From assembly GCA_001898385.1 (NCBI GenBank), contig MKTT01000094.1:1-64000 (forward strand): a DNA stretch of 64,000 nucleotides. Reading direction: 5' to 3'. Every line of letters begins with the position of its first letter. Position 1 is the first letter of the stretch. Under the pieces are notes generated by a model. That model was not told where the DNA came from, did no database searches, and worked only from the letters and a program-made list of their open reading frames with translations. The translations under genes and the position numbers were made by a program. Of this stretch, positions 7,600 through 15,146 are shown piece by piece. Source of the DNA: Planctomycetales bacterium 71-10 (GTDB lineage Bacteria > Planctomycetota > Planctomycetia > Isosphaerales > Isosphaeraceae).

Positions 7600-8946
7600 A
7601 TGCTCGTCTCCAAGCGCGCCCAGCGCACCCTCGCCCGCGAGGCCGAAGTCGGCGGCGTCGGCTTCTTCCTCGGCGCGGACGTCCGGATGCGGTTCCTCCC
7701 CGCCGAGCCCGACGCCGGCGTCCGCTTCGTCCGGACCGACCTCCCCGGCCGGCCTTCCGTCGCCGCCCGGATCGACCACGTCGTCCCCGCCCAGCGCCGG
7801 ACCGCCGTCCAGGACGGCCCCGCCCGGGTGGAGATGATCGAGCACGTCATGGCCGCCCTGTCCGGCATGCAGGTCGACAACTGCACCGTCGAGATCGACG
7901 CGGCCGAATGCCCCGGCCTCGACGGCTCCAGCCGGGCCTACGTCGAGCTGATCGACTCCGTCGGCGTCGTGGACCAGGACCGCCCGCGCCGGGCCCTGGC
8001 GCTGGAGCGGTCGTTCGTCGTCCGCGAGGGGGACGCCGTCCTCGCCGCCCACCCGGGGGGCTCCGACGGCCTGACCCTGTCTTACCACCTGGACTACGGG
8101 CCGTCGTCCCCCATCGGCAGCCAGGGCTTCCTCCTGGCGATGACCCCGGAGACCTTCCGCGACCAGGTCTCCGCCTGCCGGACCTTCCTGCTGGAGCAGG
8201 AGGCCAAGGCCCTCCGCGCCATGGGGATCGGCCTCCGGACCACCGAGGCCGACGTCCTCCTGTTCGGGCCCGACGGCGTCGTGGGGAACCGGCTGCGGTT
8301 CGCCGACGAGTGCGCCCGCCACAAGGTCCTGGACATGGTCGGCGACCTGGCGCTGCTGGGGATGGACCTGCACGGGTTCGTGGTGGCCCACCGCTCCGGG
8401 CACCACACCAACGCGACGCTGGTCCGCAAGCTGATCCAGGCCGTCGAGAAGGACGCCGGCCGCGACGACCGGCCGAGGCCCCAGCTCCCGGTCCGGCCCG
8501 ACGGCACGATCGACATCCACGGCATCCTCGACATCCTCCCCCACCGCTACCCGATGCTCCTGCTCGACCGCGTCCTGGAGCTGGAGCCGGCGCGTCGCGT
8601 GGTGGGCGTCAAGAACGTGACCTTCAACGAGCCGTTCTTTCAAGGTCACTGGCCCGGCCGGCCGATCATGCCCGGGGTGCTCATCATCGAGGCGATGGCC
8701 CAGGCCGCCGGAGTCCTGATCGCGTCGAGCGTGAGCCGCACGGGCAGGGCCGCCGTGATCGCCTCCATCGACGACGTGAAGCTGCGCAGGCCGGTGGTCC
8801 CGGGCGACCAGCTCCGGATCGAGGTCGACGCGCTGAAGATCAAGCCGGCCTCGGCCAGCGTGACCGCCGCGGCGAGGGTGGACGACGCCCTGGCCGCCCA
8901 GGCCCGGATCCGGTTCGTGCTCATCGACGCCGCCCCGGCCGCCTGA
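7600..8946 (+). CDS. lpxC-fabZ: Bifunctional UDP-3-O-acyl-GlcNAc deacetylase / 3-hydroxyacyl-ACP dehydratase
   Basis: A 448-residue fusion. Residues 1 to about 285 are LpxC, the zinc deacetylase that commits UDP-3-O-acyl-GlcNAc to lipid A. They include E81-H82 in MIEHVMAAL, H241 and D245 in CARHKVLD (zinc ligands) and the AHRSGHHTN loop. Residues from about 303 are FabZ, with HRYPMLLLDR and the catalytic H350 and E364 in GHWPGRPIMPGVLIIE. LpxC-FabZ fusions are known in Bacteroidetes and related lineages. An unusual point: the conserved GLHxG loop near the N-terminus reads GFFLG here (residues 21-25), so its His is absent. The start has a GGGAAGG tract. Both activities serve acyl-chain supply and lipid A, and lpxA follows. 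Confidence 0.95.
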   Translation: MLVSKRAQRTLAREAEVGGVGFFLGADVRMRFLPAEPDAGVRFVRTDLPGRPSVAARIDHVVPAQRRTAVQDGPARVEMIEHVMAALSGMQVDNCTVEIDAAECPGLDGSSRAYVELIDSVGVVDQDRPRRALALERSFVVREGDAVLAAHPGGSDGLTLSYHLDYGPSSPIGSQGFLLAMTPETFRDQVSACRTFLLEQEAKALRAMGIGLRTTEADVLLFGPDGVVGNRLRFADECARHKVLDMVGDLALLGMDLHGFVVAHRSGHHTNATLVRKLIQAVEKDAGRDDRPRPQLPVRPDGTIDIHGILDILPHRYPMLLLDRVLELEPARRVVGVKNVTFNEPFFQGHWPGRPIMPGVLIIEAMAQAAGVLIASSVSRTGRAAVIASIDDVKLRRPVVPGDQLRIEVDALKIKPASASVTAAARVDDALAAQARIRFVLIDAAPAA

Positions 8947-9020
8947 GCGGCCGGGACCGCGACGGCTCGGATGCCGCCCCTTCCCCATCCCCGGACGATC
9001 GGCTGGTAGGAACCCAACTC

Positions 9021-9836
9021 ATGGCCACCATGATCGCTGACACCGCCCATATCGACCCCCGCGCCGAGATCGCGGACGACGTCGAGATCGGCCCTTACTG
9101 CGTGATCGGCCCCGAGGCCCGGATCGGCCGCGGCACCCGGCTGATCGCCCACGTCTGCATCCTGGGGCGCACCACCCTCGGCGAGAACAACGTCGTCCAC
9201 CCCAATTCGGTCCTCGGCGGCGAGCCCCAGGACTACACCTACAAGGGCGAGCCGACCCGGCTGGAGATCGGCGACGACAACACCTTCCGCGAGGGGGTCA
9301 CCGTCCACCGCGGCACCACCAAGGAAGACGGGATCACCCGGATCGGCTCGCACAACTACTTCATGGCCAACGTCCACGTCGGCCACGACTGCCTGCTGGG
9401 CGACCGCATCCTGATCGCCAACAACACGATGCTGGCCGGGCATATCCACATGGATTCCTACGCCACGGTCTCCGCCGGCGTCGGCCTCCACCAGTTCGTC
9501 CGCGTCGGCAACTACAGCTACGTCGGCGCCCTGACCCGCGTCTACCACGACGTCCCCCCGTTCATGCTCGTCGAGGGGAACCCCTCCAAGGTGCGCTGCA
9601 TCAACATCGTGGGGCTCAAGCGGCACGGCATCGCCGCCGACGCCATCACGGCCCTGCACGAGGCCCATCGCCTGATCTACCGCGCCCGCATGGCCGCCAA
9701 GCAGGCCCAGGAAGTCCTGGAAGCCCACGGCCAGGTCTGCCCGGAGGTCCGGCGGCTCCTCGACTTCATCGACTACCAGCAGCAGGGCCGCCACGGCCGC
9801 GGTCGCGACCGCGCCCGGCTCTCGGCCTCGGCCTGA
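9021..9836 (+). CDS. lpxA: Acyl-ACP:UDP-N-acetylglucosamine O-acyltransferase
   Basis: LpxA transfers a 3-hydroxyacyl chain from ACP to the 3-position of UDP-GlcNAc, the first step of lipid A synthesis. The protein (271 aa) shows the hexapeptide-repeat left-handed beta-helix (IDPRAEIADDVEIGPYCVIGPEARIG...), the catalytic His in HVGHDC (second His, residue 122), GLHQFVRVG and NIVGLKRHG, then a helical C-terminus. The start could be 9021 or the second Met at 9030. The gene is 74 bases after lpxC-fabZ and 54 before the Gfo/Idh gene. The last 20 residues are an Arg-rich tail not typical of the family. Confidence 0.95.
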   Translation: MATMIADTAHIDPRAEIADDVEIGPYCVIGPEARIGRGTRLIAHVCILGRTTLGENNVVHPNSVLGGEPQDYTYKGEPTRLEIGDDNTFREGVTVHRGTTKEDGITRIGSHNYFMANVHVGHDCLLGDRILIANNTMLAGHIHMDSYATVSAGVGLHQFVRVGNYSYVGALTRVYHDVPPFMLVEGNPSKVRCINIVGLKRHGIAADAITALHEAHRLIYRARMAAKQAQEVLEAHGQVCPEVRRLLDFIDYQQQGRHGRGRDRARLSASA

Positions 9837-9890
9837 CCGCCGACGCCGGCCCGCCCGAAGGATCGCCTTGAGACACGGAGAGTCCGACCG

Positions 9891-11000
9891 ATGAAACCGC
9901 TGCGCGTCGCCGTCGTCGGCGTCGGCCACCTGGGCCGCCACCACGCCCGGATCCTGGGCTCCTTGCCGGGCGTCGAGCTGGTCGCCGTGGCCGATTCCCG
10001 CCCCGAGCAGGCCCGCGCCATCGCCGAGGGCCTGGGGACGCGGGCCGTCGCCGACTATCGCGAGCTGATCGGCCGGGTGGACGCCGTCTCGATCGCCGTC
10101 CCGACCGTCCTCCACCGCGAGGTCGCCGGGGCGTTCCTGGAGGCGGGGATCCCGGCGATGGTCGAGAAGCCGCTCGCCGGCACGGTCGCCGAGGCGGAGG
10201 AGCTGGTCGACCTGGCCCGCTCGACCGGGGCGACGCTCCAGGTCGGCCACGTCGAGCGGTTCAACCCGGCGCTGGACGCCCTCCGCGAGTCTCCCCTGCG
10301 GCCCAAGTTCCTCAGCGGCGAGCGGATGGCCGTCTACACCTTCCGCTCGACCGACGTCGGCGTGGTCTTCGACCTGATGATCCACGACATCGACCTGGTC
10401 CTCAGCCTGGTCGACTCGCCGGTGAAGTCGGTCTCGGCCGTGGGCGTGGCCCTCTTCGGCGACCACGAGGACGTGGCCGACGCCCGCATCGAGTTCGAGA
10501 ACGGCGCCGTCGCCAACCTGTCCGCCAGCCGCGCCAGCTACGCGACCTCGCGGAAGATGCGGGTCTGGGGGGCCGAGGGATACGCCTCGCTCGACTTCGG
10601 GGCCCGCCGGGCGACCGTCGTCCGCCCGTCCGACGAGTTCCTCGCCGGCGGCGTCGACCTGGAAGGGGTCGACCTGACGAAGCCCGCCGCGATCAAGGAC
10701 CACCTGTTCGGCAAGGTGCTGCGGGTCGACCAGGTCGAGCCCCCGGCGTGCGACCAGCTCACGATGGAGCTGCAAGACTTCGTCGCGGCCGTCCGCGACG
10801 GCTCCCGCCCCCGGGTCACCGGCGAGGCCGGCCTGGAGGCCGTCCGCGTGGCCGACCGGATCGTCCGCAGCCTGGACGCCCACCGCTGGGAGGCCGACGC
10901 CCCCGTCCCTTCGGCCCCGGCCCAGCCGGCCTCGATCCTCCGCGGCCCCCACGCCTGGCGAAAGGCCCCCGCCGAGCGCCGGCCGTCCGCCCTCGGCTGA
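9891..11000 (+). CDS. Gfo/Idh/MocA-family NAD(P)-dependent oxidoreductase in the lpx cluster
   Basis: A 369-residue dehydrogenase with the Rossmann motif VVGVGHLGRHHARIL at the N-terminus, the family Glu-Lys-Pro (VEKPLA) near residue 94 that holds the catalytic Lys, and the C-terminal alpha/beta substrate domain with GHVERFNPAL. The substrate is presumably a nucleotide sugar. A Gfo/Idh enzyme directly after lpxA is a recurrent arrangement. In Acidithiobacillus the cognate enzyme GnnA oxidises UDP-GlcNAc at C3 and a transaminase GnnB then makes UDP-GlcNAc3N for LpxA. No aminotransferase gene lies beside this copy, so a GnnA role is only a hypothesis. The C-terminal 35 residues are Pro/Ala-rich and variable. 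Confidence 0.85.
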   Translation: MKPLRVAVVGVGHLGRHHARILGSLPGVELVAVADSRPEQARAIAEGLGTRAVADYRELIGRVDAVSIAVPTVLHREVAGAFLEAGIPAMVEKPLAGTVAEAEELVDLARSTGATLQVGHVERFNPALDALRESPLRPKFLSGERMAVYTFRSTDVGVVFDLMIHDIDLVLSLVDSPVKSVSAVGVALFGDHEDVADARIEFENGAVANLSASRASYATSRKMRVWGAEGYASLDFGARRATVVRPSDEFLAGGVDLEGVDLTKPAAIKDHLFGKVLRVDQVEPPACDQLTMELQDFVAAVRDGSRPRVTGEAGLEAVRVADRIVRSLDAHRWEADAPVPSAPAQPASILRGPHAWRKAPAERRPSALG

Positions 11001-11176
11001 CCGCCCCGCGGCGGCGCTTGCCAGGTGCCGAGGGTATCGATTACACTATCTCCGTCGAGGCCTGCGCCCGGAGTCCGGCCGTCTCGTCCGGCCGACCCGC
11101 GCGGGATGTGCTGCGACCGCCCCCGCGGCGGTCCTTTCCTTTTTCTTCTACCGCGAAGCGACGCAGGATCCGTTCG

Positions 11177-11467
11177 ATGGCCAAAGACGCCAAGAAGTCC
11201 AAGGACGCCGCCGAGGCCGCCCCGGCCGCCGAGAAGGCCCCCGAGGCCCCCCGCCAGCCGGCCGACCCGCGCCTCAAGTACGTCAAGAAGTTCCACGGCC
11301 GCTTCCTGCCCCGCGGCCCCCTCCGCGACCGCCACACCGCCCTCTTCGCCCGCTGGAACAGCGGCGAGGACCACGGCGGCGTCACCGTCGAGGAGCTGAA
11401 GTCCCTCTTCGAGGACTGGAAGGTCTCCCGCGAGAAGGGCCCCAAGAAGAAGGCCGCCACCGCCTGA
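11177..11467 (+). CDS. Small conserved basic hypothetical protein
   Basis: This 96-residue protein has a Lys/Ala-rich N-terminal tail (about 35 residues, histone H1-like composition) followed by a compact charged core, YVKKFHGRFLPRGPLRDRHTA and FARWNSGEDHGGVTVEELKSLFEDW, and a Lys-rich end. There is no signal peptide or membrane segment. The ATG at 11177 is the only sensible start; the upstream 180 bases contain a mid-length noncoding leader. I recognise no family. The well-formed terminator hairpin just after the stop supports it as an independent gene. Confidence 0.6.
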   Translation: MAKDAKKSKDAAEAAPAAEKAPEAPRQPADPRLKYVKKFHGRFLPRGPLRDRHTALFARWNSGEDHGGVTVEELKSLFEDWKVSREKGPKKKAATA

Positions 11468-11479
11468 GCGAACGAGATC

Positions 11480-11522
11480 ACGCCCGGCCTCCGCCCCTCG
11501 TTCGAGGCGGCGAGCCGGGCGT
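11480..11522 (+). terminator. Probable terminator hairpin after the small basic gene
   Basis: The stem ACGCCCGGC (11480-11488) pairs with GCCGGGCGT (11514-11522), and the interior CCTCG/CGAGG pairs around TT. The hairpin begins 13 bases after the stop at 11467. The following TCTC is only weakly T-rich, so the release step may rely on stem strength. Confidence 0.5.
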
Positions 11523-11570
11523 TCTCATGCGCCGGGGTGCCGAGCGATCGGAAAGCCGACACCGATCAAT

Positions 11571-11979
11571 GTCCCCTCTCCCGCCGGGAGAGGGCGGCCG
11601 CGCAGCGACGGGTGAGGGTCGCCGGAATTCGGGGGGCATAGCGGACTCGCCTGGACCGAAACAAGCCGTGGCCACCCCTCGGTTTTCCTGACCGTCGCGG
11701 ATTTTGGGGCGGCCATCGTAACGGCCTTCCCCCCCTCGCGGGGGAAGGTGGCCCGAAGGGCCGGATGAGGGGGACGACGAGCGCGGGGGCCGCCGGGATC
11801 CCAAGCCGGTCGGGCGGGCCTTCGAAGCCCGATGGAGCCCGTGCTCCGCGTCCCCCTCATCTGACGCCTTCGGCGTCTGTCTTCCCCCGCGAGGAAGGCG
11901 TCGATCGCAGCGGCCGTCCCGAGATCCGACGACCCTCACCCGGCCCTTCGGGCCGCCCTCTCCCGGCGGGAGAGGGGAC
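11571..11979. repeat. Nested palindromic repeat cluster (type B arms around a type A core)
   Basis: The gap between 11467 and 12015 holds no gene. Type B arms are in opposite orientation: 11571-11632 (GTCCCCTCTCCCGCCGGGAG then AGGGCGGCCGCGCAGCGACG) and 11926-11979 (CCGACGACCCTCACCCGGCC then CTTCGGGCCGCCCTCTCCCG...). Between them, about 11721-11906, is a copy of the element found with terminal repeats at 13.7 and 61.7 kb: left half CTTCCCCCCTCGCGGGGGAAG-like hairpin plus GGCCCGAAGGGCC, right half the inverse. The copy here lacks the recognisable CCTTTGGA-type termini. Short ORFs over this region only read through the palindromes. Confidence 0.85.
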
Positions 11980-12014
11980 CTCGAAGCGCGACGGGCTCAT
12001 CGGGTCGCCGCCTC

Positions 12015-13295
12015 TCAGGCGTAGACCCGCATCTCCTTCTCGCGGACCTGGGCCCCGTGCTCCAGCAGGAAGTTGAGGCAGCGGCGGGGGAGGCGGCACT
12101 GGATGACGACGCGGTCGTTCTCATCGTCGTAGGCGCGGTCGTGGACCTGGGCGTGCTGGGCCAGGTAGGCCAGGACGCGGCCGTCGGCGACGCTCGTCTC
12201 GACCTCGACGTCCATCGCCGATTCCAGCAGGGCCAGGCGGACGGCGTGCTCCAGGGCGTCCAGCCCCTCCCGCTTCGCGGCGCTGATGCAGACCGAGTCG
12301 CGATGGTGGGCGCGGAGGACGTCCAGATACGAGCGGTCGGGGACCTTGTCGGCCTTGTTCAGGACGAGCAGGGTCGGGTGGTCCTTCAGGCCGAGTTCCT
12401 CCAGGACCTCGACCACCGCCTGCACCTGCATCTCGGCGTCCGGGCTGGAGGCGTCGACGACGTGCAGCAGCAGGTCGGCCTGGCGGGCCTCTTCGAGCGT
12501 CGCCTTGAACGAGGCGACGAGCGAGTGCGGCAGGTCGCGGATGAACCCGACCGTGTCCGACAGCAGCGCCGCGCCGCCGCCTCGGAACCGCCACTTGCGG
12601 GTCCGGGTGTCGAGCGTGGCGAACAGCTTGTCCTCGACCAGCACCCCGGCGTCGGTCAGGGCGTTCATGAGGGTGCTCTTGCCGGCGTTGGTGTAGCCGA
12701 CGAGCGAGACCGTGGGGAAGTCCCCGCGGCCGGCGACCTCGCGCTCCTTCCTCGACTGGATCTTGCCGAGCTTCGCCTTCAGCTCCTGGATGCGGTGGAC
12801 GACCAGCCGCTTGTCCTCTTCGAGCTGCTTCTCGCCCGGGCCGCGGACGCCGATGCCCCCCTTGTAGCGCGACAGGTGGGTCCACATCCGCTTCAGCCGC
12901 GGCATGGCGTATTCGAGCTGCGCCAGCTCCACCTGGAGGTGGGCCTCGTGGCTGCTGGCGTGGACGGCGAAGATGTCGAGGATGACCTCGGTGCGGTCGA
13001 CGACCTTGACGCCCAGTTCCTTCTCCAGGTTCCGGGTCTGGCCGGGGCCCAGGTCGGAGTCGAAGACGACGACGTCGGCCTCGAACGCCTCGACCAGCCC
13101 CTTCAGCTCCTCGACCTTGCCCGAGCCGATATACGTCGCGACGTCCACCTGCTGACGCTTCTGGAGCATCGTCCCGACCGTCTCCAGGCCGGCCGTCTTG
13201 GCCAGGCCGCGGATCTCGTCCAGGGGGTCGTCGGTGTTGTACACGGCCCCCGGCAGGATGACCCCGACCAGGATCGCGCGCTCCCGATTCCCCAT
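12015..13295 (-). CDS. hflX: GTPase HflX
   Basis: HflX is a ribosome-associated GTPase that splits stalled or heat-damaged 70S ribosomes. The sequence shows the N-terminal HflX domain with GSGKVEEL near residue 57, the hallmark GPGEKQLE (152-159) preceded by RYKGGIGVR, then the G domain: P-loop GYTNAGKST (200-208), switch DTVGFIRDLPHSLVASFKAT, NKAD. The C-terminus is a short domain ending CLNFLLEHGAQV. I start at the ATG at 13295 (426 aa), where MGNRERAILVGV matches the family; a GTG at 13367 would add 24 nonconserved residues. Shine-Dalgarno signals are weak at both. Confidence 0.93.
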   Translation of the reverse strand: MGNRERAILVGVILPGAVYNTDDPLDEIRGLAKTAGLETVGTMLQKRQQVDVATYIGSGKVEELKGLVEAFEADVVVFDSDLGPGQTRNLEKELGVKVVDRTEVILDIFAVHASSHEAHLQVELAQLEYAMPRLKRMWTHLSRYKGGIGVRGPGEKQLEEDKRLVVHRIQELKAKLGKIQSRKEREVAGRGDFPTVSLVGYTNAGKSTLMNALTDAGVLVEDKLFATLDTRTRKWRFRGGGAALLSDTVGFIRDLPHSLVASFKATLEEARQADLLLHVVDASSPDAEMQVQAVVEVLEELGLKDHPTLLVLNKADKVPDRSYLDVLRAHHRDSVCISAAKREGLDALEHAVRLALLESAMDVEVETSVADGRVLAYLAQHAQVHDRAYDDENDRVVIQCRLPRRCLNFLLEHGAQVREKEMRVYA

Positions 13296-13729
13296 ACGCT
13301 CGTTTCGGCTCGTGTCGATCAAGTGGGCTGGTTCCTCGCTTCTGGCAGGATGGATCGCGGAGGGCACGCGCCCGGGCGCGGCCGGATTCTAATGAGGCCG
13401 TCGACGGGCGTCAACGACGCCCGCCTCGCTCCCCAATCCTTACTATACGTCTAGACGCCATCCGCCGCCCCGGGGTTCGCCCCCGACGCGCCGATTCCCC
13501 GGTCGACGGTCGACGCCTCGCCCGAACGGCGTCGCGTCGCGTCCTCCGCCCCCCGTGGCTCCGTTCGTCGGCCGACGACCACCCGTCATTCGACACAACC
13601 CCATTATCTACAAGCAACTTACAGACAGAACCCTGCGGGTCCGTTCGTCGATTTCGAATCAAGAATCGACACTCCTCGCGGGACACCGCCGGGATCGACG
13701 TAAGTCTTTGGAAGTGATAGTGGCCGGGC

Positions 13730-13992
13730 GTGCCTTTGGAGTTCGGCGGATCGCGTCGGAGGTTGAGGGGGCGTCATGACGGCCTTCCCCCCTCGCGGGG
13801 GAAGGTGGCCCGAAGGGCCGGATGAGGGGGAGGACGAGCGCGGAGGCCGTCGGATCTCGCATCGGGCCCGGACGGGCGGGCCTTCGAATCCCGACGGCGC
13901 CGGTGCTTCGCGTCCCCCTCATCCGACCGCTTCGCGGTCTGTCTTCCCCCGCGAGGGGGGAAGACGCTGATCGACAAATTCCAAAGGCTCAC
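13730..13992. mobile_element. MITE-like element with terminal inverted repeats, copy 1
   Basis: The intergenic region 13296-14258 has no convincing gene. Inside it is an element with terminal inverted repeats GCCTTTGGAGTTCG (13732-13745) and CAAATTCCAAAGGC (13975-13988). The body has a left half with a C5/G5 hairpin (CTTCCCCCCTCGCGGGGGAA) and GGCCCGAAGGGCC, a variable core of about 90 bases, and an inverse right half with GACCGCTTCGCGGTC and CTTCCCCCGCGAGGGGGGAA. It is alignable over its whole length with 61669-61937. No transposase is encoded, so it would be non-autonomous. No clear target-site duplication is visible. Confidence 0.8.
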
Positions 13993-14258
13993 CCCAGTGG
14001 CCCGGCCGGGCCACCGCCCTCGATCGATCCCGGTGGAGTCGAGTGCGGAGGCTCAAGGATTTCGGCGCTCGCCGCGGGTTGCGTCCCGATCTCGACGCTC
14101 CGGCGTCGACGCTCGGGCCGATGGCGGCGTCCGACCTCGAGTGACGACCGGATTGTCAAAGATCCGAGGGCGCGTGCCCCTCCATCTCGGTATGGTCGCC
14201 GGGCGGGTCGTTCGGATTTCACGATTCCAATTTTCGCGCCCGGACGGGGCCGTCGAGG

Positions 14259-15146
14259 TCAGCCCAGGACCTTGCGCGGCTGGACGAGGCGGCCGTCGGC
14301 CTCGCCGAGGGCGACGAGGCGGCCGTCGGGGGCGATGAGGGCGACCTCGGATCCGGGCGCGGCCTCGCCGGGGACCTTCCGGCCGAGGCGGACGTCGGCC
14401 AGGGCCGCGTCGTCGAGCGGGACGCGCGGCAGGTCGGCGACGGCGTCGAGGGCGGGGCGCAGCAGGCCGGCGAGCGCGTCGCGGTCGAGGTCGGAGGGCG
14501 CCAGCGCCTCCTCCTGCGTGAAGACCCCGATGCGGGTGCGGGCGAGCGTCTCCATCACGGCGCCGCAGCCCAGGGCCTCGCCCAGGTCGCGGGCGATCGA
14601 GCGGATGTAGGTCCCGCTGCCGCAGCGGACCTCGACCTCCAGCGCGGGCCAGTCGTAGGCCAGGATCCGGATCTCGTCGATGCGGACGGGCCGGGGGGCC
14701 AGGTCGACGTCCTCGCCGGCGCGGGCCAGCTCGTAGGCGCGGCGGCCGTCGACCTTCAGGGCCGAGTGCGCGGGGGGGAGCTGCATCACCTCGCCCACCA
14801 GGGCCGCCAGGGCCGCCTCGATCTCCGCGAGGGCCGGGGCGCGGGGGTCGGGCGTGGGGACGACGACGCCGTCGACGTCGTGGGTGTCGCTCCGGGCACC
14901 CAGGCGGAACGTCGAGCGATAGGTCTTCCCCATGCGCTGGACGTACTCGATGAGCCGCGTGGCGGGGCCGACGCAGATCACCAGGACCCCGGTCGCCAGC
15001 GGGTCCAGGGTGCCGGCGTGGCCGGCCTTCACCTTCCTGGGCAGCAGGCGGGCGACGCGGTTGACGACGTCGCGCGAGGTCACGCCGGGGGGCTTGTCCA
15101 GGTTCAGCACGCCTTCCCAGGTCGGGGTTCCGTCCACGTCCAGCAT
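14259..15146 (-). CDS. truB: tRNA pseudouridine(55) synthase
   Basis: TruB isomerises U55 in the T-loop of tRNAs. The protein (295 aa) carries GVLNLDKPPGVTS, the catalytic motif GHAGTLDPLATGVL with Asp48, the YRSTFRLGARSDTHD region, PPAHSALKVDGRRAYELAR and GTYIRSIARDLGEALG. A C-terminal PUA-like segment closes with ALGEADGRLVQPRKVLG. The start ATG at 15146 overlaps the stop of the upstream SGNH hydrolase by one base (TGATG), which implies translational coupling. An apparent upstream extension of 57 residues in this frame is a shadow of that gene. Confidence 0.95.
   Translation of the reverse strand: MLDVDGTPTWEGVLNLDKPPGVTSRDVVNRVARLLPRKVKAGHAGTLDPLATGVLVICVGPATRLIEYVQRMGKTYRSTFRLGARSDTHDVDGVVVPTPDPRAPALAEIEAALAALVGEVMQLPPAHSALKVDGRRAYELARAGEDVDLAPRPVRIDEIRILAYDWPALEVEVRCGSGTYIRSIARDLGEALGCGAVMETLARTRIGVFTQEEALAPSDLDRDALAGLLRPALDAVADLPRVPLDDAALADVRLGRKVPGEAAPGSEVALIAPDGRLVALGEADGRLVQPRKVLG

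Noticed and set aside
11571-11979. CRISPR-like repeat array
   Set aside because: The repeats are inverted palindromic modules of unequal spacing with no regular spacers and no cas genes.
13411-13686. A 91-residue minus-strand frame between hflX and truB
   Set aside because: No ribosome site, no recognisable domain and irregular composition; probably noncoding leader of hflX.
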